The notes: generated from the letters alone by a model not told the origin. 48,869 nt of DNA from CAVQOB01 sp963714325 (GCA_963714325.1 CAVQOB010000028.1:1-48869), one strand, 5' to 3'; positions 17,297 through 26,668 are shown, counted from the stretch's first letter. A program made the numbers and translations.

Positions 17297-17940
17297 CGGC
17301 GTTGCGGGTCCTGATCATTTTGGCGCTTTGCACAGCTGCCATGGCTGTCGGTCTGCGCCCTGGCTCGGCTGAAAATGCGCAAGATTGCTTCAGCGAGGAT
17401 TTCAACAGGCGGATTCAGGGCTGTACGGATCTGATCGAACGTGGATCGTTTGCGCGCGACGAGCTGGCAAGTGCCTATTCGCAGCGCGCGCTCGCCTACT
17501 CGCTGAAGGGGCGGCACGATCTGGCCATCCGAGACTATGATCGGGCCATTGAGTTGATGCCCGATTTTGCCGTCGCGCTCAATAATCGCGCGTGGTCCTA
17601 CTTCCGGTCAGGACAGGGCGCTACGGGTTTGCAGGATGTCGAGGCGTCACTGCGGCTGTCGCCCAATAGCGGCGAGAGTTTCGACACGCGGGCGCATATC
17701 CGTCAGTCGATGGGCAATCGCGAAGGGGCAATCCTCGATTATGACATAGCGATGCGTTTTGGTGGCGAGCGCTTGATCAAGATGTATCAGTGCGGGTTAA
17801 CCGAGCGGAAGTTCTACAAGGGACCGACGGACGGGATTTGGAACCCGGAGCTACGGGCAGCGTTGGTGCAATGCGTGCGCGGCAGCAATGATTGTGATCC
17901 GTTGCCGGCAGATGAGCAGTGCAAGGCGGCTACTTCTTAA
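17293..17940 (+). CDS. Secreted tetratricopeptide-repeat protein
   Basis: 215 residues. An N-terminal hydrophobic signal (LRVLIILALCTAAMAVGL) is followed by about three TPR units with the A/G/Y/A periodicity (AYSQRALAYSLKGRHDLAIR; LNNRAWSYFRSGQGATGLQD; FDTRAHIRQSMGNREGAILD). The C-terminal piece (ERKFYKGPTDGIWNPELRAA) resembles a degenerate peptidoglycan-binding-like repeat and contains spaced cysteines (CVRGSNDCDPLPADEQC). Probably periplasmic. The ATGA overlap with the AtuA small subunit suggests co-expression, but a shared function is not evident. Confidence 0.8.
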   Translation: MTALRVLIILALCTAAMAVGLRPGSAENAQDCFSEDFNRRIQGCTDLIERGSFARDELASAYSQRALAYSLKGRHDLAIRDYDRAIELMPDFAVALNNRAWSYFRSGQGATGLQDVEASLRLSPNSGESFDTRAHIRQSMGNREGAILDYDIAMRFGGERLIKMYQCGLTERKFYKGPTDGIWNPELRAALVQCVRGSNDCDPLPADEQCKAATS

Positions 17941-17941
17941 T

Positions 17942-19012
17942 TCACACCAAAGGCGCTATGACGTCGTCCTGTTGTTGTGTTGTTCGCCGCTCGACGAAGA
18001 TCTGGCCACCGATGCGGAAGACGAGTTCGCCACGCTGATTGCGGCCCTGGGTTTCGTTGATAATGAGGCCGCGGCTGGGCCGCGACTTGAGTTCGACCTT
18101 TTCGGTGGTCCGGCCACGATATTCGATCGCGTCGCCAGCGAGGACGGGTTTCAGCCAGGAGATGCCTTTGATGCCGGGTGATGGCCCCCACTGCGCCACC
18201 GGCTTCCCGGCGTTGCGGATTTCGGCTTCCAAGCCCTGGCGCCAAGCGACGTTTTGGCGGACAAAGATTGCAGCAGTGTGCCAGCCACTGGCTGCGAGGC
18301 CGCCGAACAGTGACCTGTGTCCGGCTTCCGCGTCCAAGTGAAAAGGCTGGGGGTCGAAGTCCCGTGCGAAGGCAATGATCTCTTCGTGCGTGAAGATATG
18401 ACGGCCAAGATCATAAACCTCACCGACATCGCGATCCTCGAAGAAGTTGCCGGTGCGCGAGGGGGCTGGTGCGTTGACGAGATCCCAGTTGTTGACGATA
18501 GGTGAGACCGGTAGCCGACCGAGCGTAGGCGCAACCTCAGCCCCGAGCGAGCGGCGGCGGATGAACTGGTTCGAGTCCCAGGTCATGACAACGGCATTGT
18601 CCTGATTGAGCAACTCGAACAGCATTTTGCTGACACCGACATCGGGGCGTGACGTCAGGTTGCGTTTTTCGGTGCAGGTCAGACGAGCAGACAGGATGTC
18701 TCCTGGCCGCACCGGTTTCAACCACTTGACCTCATCGACGCCGGGTGAGCCAAGAGATCCAGAGTGGAGCAGGATTTCGTCGCAAAGGATGCGCATCAGC
18801 AGGCCACAGGTGTGGAAGCCGCTGGCGCACAGGCCGCCGACCATCGAATGCTTGGCTACGTCCTCGTCGAGGTGAATCGGTTGGGGATCATAGGCACGAG
18901 CAAAGGCGATGATTTCGTCTTTGGTGACGCGCCGGGAGCCCAAATTCAGCGTTTGGCCGATGCCGAAATCTTCGTGATGCCAAATTCCGTCGGGAGGCAG
19001 GGGCCGTGACAT
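17942..19012 (-). CDS. Double-hotdog MaoC-family dehydratase-like protein
   Basis: Two MaoC-type hotdog domains in tandem. Each has the family's FARAYDPQPIHLD / FARDFDPQPFHLD helix-turn with Asp and His, followed by GLCASGFHTCGL / GLAASGWHTAAI. The pattern fits (R)-specific enoyl-CoA hydratase or acyl-CoA dehydratase relatives; substrate unknown. The frame is open to 19075, but the ATG at 19012 (MSRPLPPDG) has AAGGA about 9 bases upstream and is preferred. It converges on the TPR gene with only one base between the stops. Confidence 0.87.
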   Translation of the reverse strand: MSRPLPPDGIWHHEDFGIGQTLNLGSRRVTKDEIIAFARAYDPQPIHLDEDVAKHSMVGGLCASGFHTCGLLMRILCDEILLHSGSLGSPGVDEVKWLKPVRPGDILSARLTCTEKRNLTSRPDVGVSKMLFELLNQDNAVVMTWDSNQFIRRRSLGAEVAPTLGRLPVSPIVNNWDLVNAPAPSRTGNFFEDRDVGEVYDLGRHIFTHEEIIAFARDFDPQPFHLDAEAGHRSLFGGLAASGWHTAAIFVRQNVAWRQGLEAEIRNAGKPVAQWGPSPGIKGISWLKPVLAGDAIEYRGRTTEKVELKSRPSRGLIINETQGRNQRGELVFRIGGQIFVERRTTQQQDDVIAPLV

Positions 19013-19143
19013 TGGGCGGTATCCTTGGTGGCGCTGACGTTCGTCATATGCAGTTGCGGCAGGCTTGTCAGCCATGACTGGACGGCGTCGGGCGAGTTTG
19101 GTCTAGTCGTGGCTAGCTGCATCCTCCAACTCAGGTTCGCAAC

Positions 19144-19845
19144 ATGGCGCAACAGCAGATCGAGCTCTACTACTGGCCGACGCCCAATGGGCACAAGATC
19201 ACGATCATGCTCGAGGAGTGCGGGCTACCGTACGTCATCAAGCCGATCAACATTGCCAAAGGTGAACAGTTTGCGCCGGAGTTTCTGGCGATCGCGCCGA
19301 ACAATCGGATGCCGGCGATTATCGATCCGGATGGTCCGGGCGGTCAGCCGATTTCGGTATTCGAGTCAGGCGCGATCCTGCAATACCTCGGGCGCAAGAC
19401 CGGCCAATTCTATCCAAGCGATGAGCGAGCGCGTGTCGATGTCGATCAGTGGCTGTTCTGGCAGATGGGTGGGCTTGGTCCGATGGCTGGGCAATGCCAT
19501 CATTTCCGGATCTATGCACCGGAAAAGATTCCGTACGGCATCGATCGTTATACCAATGAGGTCAATCAACTCTATGGCGTGTTGAACAAGCGGTTGGCGG
19601 ATCGGCCGTTCATCGCCGGGGCGTACTCGATCGCAGACATGGCGTCGTATCCGTGGGTGCGTCCGTACCGCAACCAGGGCCAGGATATCGCCGCATTTCC
19701 GCATCTCGAGGCCTGGTACAACCGCATGCACGATCGACCTGCTGTCGCAAAGGGCGTCAAGGTCGGGGAAGAACTTCGCGCCAAGTATGATTTGGCCAAG
19801 GACAAGAACGCGCAAAGCATTTTGTTTGGACAGCGCGCGCGGTAA
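19144..19845 (+). CDS. Glutathione S-transferase, YfcG/Nu-class-like
   Basis: 233 residues. The N-terminal thioredoxin-like domain starts IELYYWPTPNGHKITIMLEE and includes APNNRMPAIIDPD, with VFESGAILQYLGRKTG forming the gamma-Glu binding segment. The helical C-terminal domain begins near DVDQWLFWQMGGLGPMAGQ. TPNGHK and PNNRMPAI are typical of disulfide-bond oxidoreductase GSTs such as YfcG. Single gene, divergent from the MaoC gene. Confidence 0.9.
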   Translation: MAQQQIELYYWPTPNGHKITIMLEECGLPYVIKPINIAKGEQFAPEFLAIAPNNRMPAIIDPDGPGGQPISVFESGAILQYLGRKTGQFYPSDERARVDVDQWLFWQMGGLGPMAGQCHHFRIYAPEKIPYGIDRYTNEVNQLYGVLNKRLADRPFIAGAYSIADMASYPWVRPYRNQGQDIAAFPHLEAWYNRMHDRPAVAKGVKVGEELRAKYDLAKDKNAQSILFGQRAR

Positions 19846-19852
19846 AAGTTGC

Positions 19853-20107
19853 TCAGCGCACTTCGATGAAGCGACGCGGGTCAGGCTTGCGGCCCGTAAC
19901 CCGCTCCAGCGCAATAGCGGTCAGGACCTTGTCCGATAGGATTTTCTTGTTCGCGGGAATCAGCACGACGACATCGGTATCGATCGCCGTGGCCGAAGAT
20001 GGCGTAGCTTGCCGTGCTGCCCCCAACCCTAAGTGCATCGCCGGATCCTGGCGGCAACCGACGAGGATCAGCACGAGAAGGCCGATGACGATGGAGGGAC
20101 GCGACAT
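19853..20107 (-). CDS. Small lipoprotein, function unknown
   Basis: 84 residues from the ATG at 20107. A short basic start, a hydrophobic run (IVIGLLVLILVGC) and a lipobox ending in Cys indicate an outer- or inner-membrane lipoprotein. The mature part contains AIDTDVVVLIPANKKILSDK and ends RKPDPRRFIEVR. No family recognised. It converges on the GST gene. Confidence 0.6.
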   Translation of the reverse strand: MSRPSIVIGLLVLILVGCRQDPAMHLGLGAARQATPSSATAIDTDVVVLIPANKKILSDKVLTAIALERVTGRKPDPRRFIEVR

Positions 20108-20513
20108 GAAACACTCGACAGCTTGGTTCGCACGATACCTGTGCGCAAGTTGAGACAAACTAGCGTCCTCAGCCACCGGCGCAAGTCGTACGCGTGTCTA
20201 AATTGTGGAGAAGTTGTGCACATCGATTGAACACGCCTGTTTTCGGGTCGTTTTGATTCGTGGTTAGCCCAACCTTTCTAGGGTTGGTTCGAGCGACTGA
20301 ACGAGCGTTCCAAAACTGGAATTTTGTCGCGCATTGATCGGCGTATTGACGCCCTGTTTACGCTTGCGGCGCCGCAAGTTCATGGCATATGCGCGCAAAT
20401 TTACGAGTTTTCATCCGTTCGCTGAGATCGTTGCGGGGCGCAGAGATCAGGATCGCTGTGCCCGCTGAGCGGTTCTTTCGTACCGCGCGGACATCACGAT
20501 GGAGACTACGGAC
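20108..20513. other. Intergenic region with a small hairpin
   Basis: About 400 bases between divergent genes, noticeably less GC-rich than its surroundings. An inverted repeat CCAACC...GGTTGG at 20269-20287 (7-base loop) has no T-run and is of uncertain use. No credible gene. Confidence 0.55.
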
Positions 20514-20786
20514 ATGGCGCGCTTCGACGCCCAACTTTCAGAATTCATCGACACGGCAGCAACGCCGGTCGCTTCGGCTGACGCCCTGTATGAACTTGGC
20601 TTGATGTATTGCGCGGGACGCGAGGTCCCGACAGATCTCGTGACGGCGCACAAGTGGTTCAACATTGCGGCCATGCGCGGCAGCGACGAGGCACGCCGCT
20701 ACCGCATGGAGATCAGCAGCGAGATGAGCAAGGTCGAAATCGCCAAGGCGCAGAGGGCAGCGCGCGAGTGGCTGACCCGCAACTGA
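20514..20786 (+). CDS. SEL1-like repeat small protein
   Basis: 90 residues containing one Sel1 unit: ALYELGLMYCAGREVPTDLV followed by TAHKWFNIAAMRGSDEARRY, with the conserved Leu/Gly/Ala spacing. The C-terminal helix (IAKAQRAAREWLTRN) completes the repeat. It probably mediates protein contacts in the cytoplasm, as it has no signal peptide. ATG 20514 is chosen for GGAG 9 bases upstream; ATG at 20499 is the alternative. Confidence 0.82.
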   Translation: MARFDAQLSEFIDTAATPVASADALYELGLMYCAGREVPTDLVTAHKWFNIAAMRGSDEARRYRMEISSEMSKVEIAKAQRAAREWLTRN

Positions 20787-20806
20787 ATGGTGTCGCAGGC
20801 GCAGTG

Positions 20807-21340
20807 TTACTCGTTACCGCAGCGCTTGAAGAAGGACGCAACACAGTCCCAACCGCGCTTGAGTGCGCCTCCCGTTTTTTCGGTTGAGGCACGCCATTGT
20901 TCGTCGGCTTTCTTGAACTGCGCATCGGTTCCGGCCTTAGCGCGCCGGGCGGCTTCAGCAACCGTCGCCGGCGGGTCTCCAGTACTCGCGGTCGGAGGTC
21001 GGCTCAGCGTATTTGATGTTCGCGGCAATGCTGCTTCGCCAAATGCCGCGGCCGGCAGCGGCGGCGCTGTCACGATGCGCATTGGCCCATCACATGCACT
21101 GCCCGACACACCGCGCCGGACAGCACAGGACGCATGGGCACCTTGCTGGGCGAGCTGCTGCATGCAAAACAGTTGTTGTGGTGGACCAATCTTCGCTCCG
21201 CCGTCCAATTGGCAGCGGTAGACAGCCGATGGTTCCGAGCAGATGACGCAGATGTCCTGCGCGCGGGCGGGGACAGCCTGTGCGACCACGAGCACCAGTA
21301 CGGCAGTGCCACGCATCGCCAGTGTGGATCGTTTCATCAT
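20807..21340 (-). CDS. Secreted cysteine-rich protein, function unknown
   Basis: About 177 residues. A signal peptide (GTAVLVLVVAQAVPARAQ) precedes a Cys-rich N-terminal part (DICVICSEPSAVYRC, then LFCMQQLAQQ, CAVRRG, CDGP). An Ala/Pro-rich linker and a C-terminal domain ending GWDCVASFFKRC follow. The even spread of cysteines suggests disulfides in the periplasm. It lies 61 bases downstream of a GST gene on the same strand. No family recognised. Confidence 0.65.
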   Translation of the reverse strand: MMKRSTLAMRGTAVLVLVVAQAVPARAQDICVICSEPSAVYRCQLDGGAKIGPPQQLFCMQQLAQQGAHASCAVRRGVSGSACDGPMRIVTAPPLPAAAFGEAALPRTSNTLSRPPTASTGDPPATVAEAARRAKAGTDAQFKKADEQWRASTEKTGGALKRGWDCVASFFKRCGNE

Positions 21341-21401
21341 CCGCTGATGTTCTGCCGTTGATTGCGGCAAAACGACGGTCGTTTCGGGCACTGACGTTGA
21401 A

Positions 21402-22022
21402 TTATGGCGTGCCGTTGCGGCCATGCGTCATGAACGGTGGACGTTGGCCAAGCCTGTCATAATAGGCACTGACGGCTGCCAAATCGGGTTTCGGGAACGC
21501 GATGGTGAACCATCGGTTGACCAGCAACCCGACGGGAATATCCGCGACAGTGAACGTGGTGCCGTTGACGAAGGCGTTGGTGGTCGTGAGCTGAGTATTC
21601 AAAATCTGCATTTGCTTAGACAGATCGGCGATCCCTGTTTCGATGTCCTTTGGACCGAAGGCTGGATTCTTCAGGAAGAGCCCGTGGAAGATGGGGCGCA
21701 GACCGGCATAGCCCTCGGTCGCCGCCCAGTCCATCCAGGCTTCACACGTGGCCCGAGCCTTGACGTCCGTGGGGTAGAGATCACTGCGCTGATGCTTGTT
21801 GGCGAGATAGCGGACGATGCTGTTTGACTCGCGAAGGATAAAGCCATCGTCATCGATGACCGGCACGACACCAACGGGATTGAGGCGCTGAAATTCTGGG
21901 TCGCTGGTCGGGCGGAAGCCGCGGCCCCAGTCCTCGCGCGTCCAGGGTTCGCCGACCTCGTCGACCATCCAGAGTACTTTGCGGACATTGATCGAATTAG
22001 CGCGGCCGTAGATTTTCAGCAT
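21402..22022 (-). CDS. Glutathione S-transferase family protein
   Basis: 206 residues starting MLKIYGRANSINVRKVLWMV, a GST N-domain with NPVGVVPVIDDDGFILRES as the cis-Pro and gamma-Glu segments. The C-domain has the capping-box-like TTFTVADIPVG. ATG 22022 sits at the beginning of the fold; the upstream extension to 22109 has no homology signs. Divergent from the MFS gene across 85 bases. Confidence 0.9.
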   Translation of the reverse strand: MLKIYGRANSINVRKVLWMVDEVGEPWTREDWGRGFRPTSDPEFQRLNPVGVVPVIDDDGFILRESNSIVRYLANKHQRSDLYPTDVKARATCEAWMDWAATEGYAGLRPIFHGLFLKNPAFGPKDIETGIADLSKQMQILNTQLTTTNAFVNGTTFTVADIPVGLLVNRWFTIAFPKPDLAAVSAYYDRLGQRPPFMTHGRNGTP

Positions 22023-22107
22023 GTGACTGATCCTTGCGTGCGGCCTCCAGAGAGGAGTTTCGCGTTGTCGCGATTGAAAGCCGAGTGCAAGATGACGGTG
22101 GAGGCTC

Positions 22108-23304
22108 ATGATGTCAAACCCATGGGGTGGCCGTTGGGCGGTTCTTGCGCTGTTGTTCTTCGTGCGCGGCCTGCTTGGGTTTCAGTTCCAAAGTGTCGCG
22201 ACGTTGGCGCCGCTGCTGCAGCAGGCGTTTGGCGCTGACATCTCTAACATCGGATTTCTGATCGGCATCTATCTGGCGCCTGGTATCGTTGTCGCATTGC
22301 CCGGCGGGGCGATCGGGCAGCGCTTCGGCGACAAGCGGGTCGTGCTCGCGGCACTGCTGTTGATGTTGGCCGGCAGTGCCGTCATGGCGTTGGCTGCAAG
22401 CTGGGCCGGGCAAATCGGGGGACGCGTTCTCGCCGGCACCGGCGGCGTGCTGCTCAACGTGGTGATGGCCAAAATGGTGGCCGACTGGTTTGAAGGTCAA
22501 GAAATCGCCACGGCGATGGGCATCTTCGTCAATGCCTGGCCGGTCGGCATCGCGCTGGCGCTGCTGGTTTTGCCGGCTGCTGCGGAGCACCACGGATTGG
22601 TTTTCGCGCATGTTCTGACGGGCGGATTGATCCTGATCGGCGCGGCATTGCTTGCCTTGCTTTACCGCGCGCCTCAGACGCCGGCTGTGCCGCGTGGGGA
22701 ACAGACGGCGTTGTCCGGGTCGGTGCTTGGGGCGGTGATCGTCGCCGGCGGGATCTGGGGGCTCTATAACGCATCGCTCGGAATGATCTTCGGCTTTGCG
22801 CCGACGATGCTGGTGGAGCGAGGTTGGAGCTTGGCGGCGGCTAGTTCGATGACCAGTATCGTACTGTGGCTGGTTGCCATCTCTGTGCCGCTCGGCGGCA
22901 TCATTGCCGACAGGACGGGGCGGCGCAACGGCGTCATGCTTATAAGTTTTGTCGCATTCGCCGCGCTGCTGGTGGTATCGGCGCGCATTGAGCAGGTGAC
23001 GCTGGCGTTCATTGGGCTCGGCCTGTTGTCAGGGTTGGCAGCTGGGCCGATCATGAGCCTGCCGTCAAGAGTACTGGCACCAGCGCAGCGATCGATGGGG
23101 ATGGGCGTCTATTATACGCTGCAATACATTGTTGTCGTTGCAGCGCCCTGGCTCGGCGGATTGTTGGCAACGCGGTTCGGAGGAGCGGCGGTGACGTTCG
23201 ATTTCGGCGCGGTGATGTTGATGTGTTGTGTGGCAGCGCTCGGCGCTTTCCACATTTTGGCACGCCCCGGAATTGAGGTCGCGGAAGCACGCAGCCGGAA
23301 ATAA
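22108..23304 (+). CDS. MFS transporter
   Basis: 398 residues with about 12 membrane helices. The loop 2-3 motif is GGAIGQRFGDKRVVLAAL and the matching second-half loop is GGIIADRTGRRNGVMLI; both carry the MFS D/R pattern. The substrate cannot be told; the family includes cyanate/nitrate-like and organic-anion carriers. The short gap to the divergent GST gene suggests shared regulation. It ends just before the point where base composition switches strand polarity. Confidence 0.88.
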   Translation: MMSNPWGGRWAVLALLFFVRGLLGFQFQSVATLAPLLQQAFGADISNIGFLIGIYLAPGIVVALPGGAIGQRFGDKRVVLAALLLMLAGSAVMALAASWAGQIGGRVLAGTGGVLLNVVMAKMVADWFEGQEIATAMGIFVNAWPVGIALALLVLPAAAEHHGLVFAHVLTGGLILIGAALLALLYRAPQTPAVPRGEQTALSGSVLGAVIVAGGIWGLYNASLGMIFGFAPTMLVERGWSLAAASSMTSIVLWLVAISVPLGGIIADRTGRRNGVMLISFVAFAALLVVSARIEQVTLAFIGLGLLSGLAAGPIMSLPSRVLAPAQRSMGMGVYYTLQYIVVVAAPWLGGLLATRFGGAAVTFDFGAVMLMCCVAALGAFHILARPGIEVAEARSRK

Positions 23305-23476
23305 AGCACAGCAACGCCGAAGTCGAAGAGTTGAAGGAAAAGGTGCAAAAGCTTGCAGGGGGAAGTGCGAGTGATCGCGCCCTTGGTCAGATCATGGCCA
23401 AACGCGACACAAGCACAGCACCATCGCGACGCGTCAGTCGCGCCGCAACTCACAATGCGCCTTGACTTGACGGCTG

Positions 23477-24076
23477 TCACACCACGAACCACCGCGGCTC
23501 CGGTCCGATGTTGTGCACCGGGCACGTGCTGATCATGCCGGAGCATCCCCAGGAATGGTGGACATGGCCGCACACATGGAGTCGCGGTAGCTTGGCTTCG
23601 ATCGCCGCACGAATAGACCGACTACCGTCATACGTCCCATCTGCTTGTATGTCAGCCACGCCATAGGGCGGCGAGTGCGTGACGAGAACCGCGTTTGCGG
23701 GACATCTTGCAAGACTCGCCGCCGCTTGATCTTCGCTCATTTGCTGGTTCCATCTCCCGCGAGCAACCGTCGAAACCTCGTAGCCCAATCCAAAAAATGG
23801 CACACCAGTGATACTTCGCGTCTCCGCGTGCAGTACCATGCCAGAGTTCCATCCGGCACACGCTCCCGTTAGCGCCTGGACACTCTCATGGTTGCCCGCA
23901 ACCAGCAGCATTGGCACCGCCATCTGTTTCAAGACGCCGATCGTGTCATCAAGCCCAAAACCCTTCGTCGCAAAATCGCCGGCCCCAATGACAACGTCAG
24001 CTTCCGAACTCATGGCAACAATTTGCTCAGCGCGCGCGCGGTCGCGGTGCAAATCACTGAAGGCAAGGATGCGCAT
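23477..24076 (-). CDS. Metallophosphoesterase
   Basis: Calcineurin-like phosphoesterase, 199 residues from the ATG at 24076. Metal-binding motifs appear in order: FSDLHRDRARAE (DxH), VVIGAGDFATKG (GDxx), LLVAGNHES (GNHE), VLVTHSPPYG (H) and LHVCGHVHHSWG (GHxH). The substrate is unspecified for this family (phosphodiesters or phosphoproteins). The frame is open further upstream to 24316, but only the ATG at 24076 starts at the fold. Confidence 0.88.
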   Translation of the reverse strand: MRILAFSDLHRDRARAEQIVAMSSEADVVIGAGDFATKGFGLDDTIGVLKQMAVPMLLVAGNHESVQALTGACAGWNSGMVLHAETRSITGVPFFGLGYEVSTVARGRWNQQMSEDQAAASLARCPANAVLVTHSPPYGVADIQADGTYDGSRSIRAAIEAKLPRLHVCGHVHHSWGCSGMISTCPVHNIGPEPRWFVV

Positions 24077-24260
24077 TGCAAACTCCCATGCATTGAATTC
24101 TCGGCGCCCGATTGTCATCACAGCAGCCGGCGAAGATTGGATTAGCACGCGCCCCGAACATACCAGTCTGCACAAACAGACGCGCGTAACCCACCACGAT
24201 GGGTAGTGCACGCACTCCGAAAAAATCGCCCCCAGCGCAATCACGGCGCCAACGCACTCC

Positions 24261-24887
24261 TCACGCCGGCGCAATGAACCGCTGCGCAACGGCCTGAAAC
24301 ACCGGCAACGCCTCAAGCCGCGCCGCGTGCGCCTTTAACGCCGGATACGTCGCCAGTGCAACCACATCCGGATGCGCCTCGCCGAGAAACCTGAGCGCCG
24401 CTGCAACGGCAATATCCGCGTGCCCGATGCACTCGCCAAACCAGTGCGGACTTTTCGTCACCGCGCGCTCCGCTTCAAGCACGTCCAGCACGCCGCCAAT
24501 CTGCGCCCGGCAGCGGTTCACCCAGACATCCGACACCTGCCCATGCAGCCGCTTTTCATAGAACAAGCTAACCGCCTTATCGGCAAGCCCCGTCGCCAGT
24601 CCCGCAACCCGCATCGCCCGATGCCGCTCGGGCTCAGCGACTGGAAACATCCGCCGCGCCTCCGGCATCAGGCCATCAAGATAGTCGAGCATGGCGTGGC
24701 TCTCGACCAGCACATCGCCGTTGTCCAGCACCAGCGTCGGGACGCGCGTCAGCGGATTGGTGGTGCGGATCTTGTCCGCATCACTGAACGACGACCACGG
24801 CCGATGCTCGAATGGCAAACCATACAGTGTCATGGCAATGCCGACGCGGCGCACGAAAGGCGAGTCATACTGGCCAATGAGGATCAT
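24261..24887 (-). CDS. Glutathione S-transferase family protein
   Basis: 208 residues beginning MILIGQYDSPFVRRVGIAMT, with the SPFVRR redox-site region typical of bacterial GSTs. NPLTRVPTLVLDNGDVLVES and AMLDYLDGLMP follow, and the C-domain contains FGECIGHADIAVAAAL. It is the third GST gene in 6 kb, but the three are not close copies of each other. Its coding strand is G-rich, unlike minus-strand genes left of 23 kb. Confidence 0.9.
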   Translation of the reverse strand: MILIGQYDSPFVRRVGIAMTLYGLPFEHRPWSSFSDADKIRTTNPLTRVPTLVLDNGDVLVESHAMLDYLDGLMPEARRMFPVAEPERHRAMRVAGLATGLADKAVSLFYEKRLHGQVSDVWVNRCRAQIGGVLDVLEAERAVTKSPHWFGECIGHADIAVAAALRFLGEAHPDVVALATYPALKAHAARLEALPVFQAVAQRFIAPA

Positions 24888-25049
24888 GAGGCACGCTCCT
24901 TAAAAGCCATATTCTGATCCGGCGAACCACCACGGACAAGCAGGCTCATCTGGCACCCATCAAAAATAATCTTATGACGGGCTTTAGCCAAACACACGCT
25001 TGTCATCGGGTGCGTGGGATACCAAAAGTTGGCATGGCCCTGCCAAACG

Positions 25050-26327
25050 TCACGCCGCCGCGAGTCGCGCCCGCCGCACACGCCCGTCACCCCGATATTT
25101 CCGGCTGAACAGAAACAGTGCGATACTCACGTTCAGCAAATTCCACCCAATGCCATTCAAAAACGACGCCTGATAATTGCCGGTCCAATCATACAGCACA
25201 CCCGACAGCCACCCGCCGAGCGCCATGCCCGCAACCGTCGCCATCAGCACCGATGAAACCCGTGTCCCAGCCTGCGCCGCGGGGAAGAACTCGCGCACGA
25301 TCAGCGCATAGCTCGGCACGATCCCGCCTTGCGACAACCCGAATAACCCGGCGATCACATACAGTTGCGTGAGGCCGTCAAAGGGCAGGAACGCCAGCAA
25401 GACCAAACATTGCAGGCTCGACCCCAGCAGCAACGTCGCGACGCCGCCGATCTTGTCGGAGATCCAACCCGACGCCAACCGGCTGACCACGCCGGCGCCG
25501 AGCATCAGCGACAGCATCTCCGCGCCGCGCGCGAATCCGTATCCGAGATCACCGCAATAGGCGACGATATGCACCTGCGGCATCGACATGCCAACGCAGC
25601 ACGCAACCCCCGCGATCGTCAGTAGCATGTGCAGCGTATTGGGATGCAGCCCCAGCGGTCGATCCGTGTTGCCCTGCCACGCATCAACGGTCGCCCGATC
25701 AACCACCGGCAATGGCCGCCGGAAAACCAGCAGCAGCGGCAACATCGTCACCACGCAGAACGCGCCGAGATACAGATACGTCGTCCGCCAGCCATGGCTC
25801 GCGATCATCGATTGCAAAATCGGCGGCCAGATCGCGCCCGCCAGATAATTTCCACTCGCACACAATGCGACCGCAAATCCGCGCCGCCGCTTGAACCAGA
25901 GCGAGGCGTCGGCCACCAGCGGCCCGAACGTCGCCGAGGCACCGAGCGCGCCGATGATCAACCCATGCACCAGCGTGAACTGCCAGAGCGTTGCTGCCTG
26001 CGCCGCGATCCAATAGCCAGCGCCCAGCGCAACCGCACCTAACGCAATCACCACGCGGATGCCGCGTGAGTCGGCGAGGCGGCCCATCAGGATGCCGCCG
26101 GCAGCCATTCCAAGCATGGTTAGCATGTAGGGCAATGACGCCGATCCGCGCGCTACGCCGAACTCCGCTTGCACCGCCGGCAGGACGACCGCCACCGACC
26201 ACATGCCGACGCCGCCGAGCGTGCCGAGCGCCATCGCCGCCGCGAGCCGCACCCACGCGTAGCCGGAGTCAACGCCAGAACCCGAAGTCGAAGCTGTCGA
26301 ACTCAATGTCGCGCCAATCTCTGTCAC
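25050..26327 (-). CDS. MFS transporter
   Basis: 425 residues with about 12 membrane helices. Motifs include GILMGRLADSRGIRVVIALG (loop 2-3) and GWISDKIGGVATLLLG (loop 8-9), with RRRGFAVALCASGNYLAGAIW in the middle. This resembles the OFA/monocarboxylate-type branch of the family. Substrate unknown. Isolated gene. Confidence 0.88.
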   Translation of the reverse strand: MTEIGATLSSTASTSGSGVDSGYAWVRLAAAMALGTLGGVGMWSVAVVLPAVQAEFGVARGSASLPYMLTMLGMAAGGILMGRLADSRGIRVVIALGAVALGAGYWIAAQAATLWQFTLVHGLIIGALGASATFGPLVADASLWFKRRRGFAVALCASGNYLAGAIWPPILQSMIASHGWRTTYLYLGAFCVVTMLPLLLVFRRPLPVVDRATVDAWQGNTDRPLGLHPNTLHMLLTIAGVACCVGMSMPQVHIVAYCGDLGYGFARGAEMLSLMLGAGVVSRLASGWISDKIGGVATLLLGSSLQCLVLLAFLPFDGLTQLYVIAGLFGLSQGGIVPSYALIVREFFPAAQAGTRVSSVLMATVAGMALGGWLSGVLYDWTGNYQASFLNGIGWNLLNVSIALFLFSRKYRGDGRVRRARLAAA

Positions 26328-26668
26328 GTCGATCCATTCTCCCGCGCGGTCAACGTACGACGATCGGATCGATACACTTCAGTTGTTCCGGGCAAAGCAT
26401 CTCCCCCCTCAACCTCGTCACGGCCGCGAAGGCGGCCGCCCAAGCAAGCCCATGAATGCGACAGCCGTTGATACTTGCTTAGGTGGCCGCCGTCACGCCC
26501 CGCGTGCTCTGCACGACGCGGCCATGACGACTGAGAGGTGGAACAAGTGCTAAATTCAGAACGCGAGCAGACAGCAAAGGTCAATGGATACCATCTAGAT
26601 CGTTTGTCTTCGACATCATGGTCATGACACCGGCTGAATATGGCGCCACGGTCACAGTTCAGGCCACC
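26328..26668. other. Intergenic region, no gene seen
   Basis: 341 bases between an MFS gene and the end of trxB. A short GC-rich palindrome (GGCCGCGAAGGCGGCC, near 26420) is the only structure noticed. No terminator with a T-run and no RNA gene recognised. Confidence 0.5.

Noticed and set aside
20269..20287. Terminator at CCAACC/GGTTGG
   Set aside because: Only a 6-bp stem and no T-run on either strand.
22000..26000. A dif site near the GC-skew switch
   Set aside because: No stretch resembling the XerC/XerD core (for example a TTATGTTAA-type half) was seen; CAAAAATAATCTTATGAC near 24960 is too poor a match.
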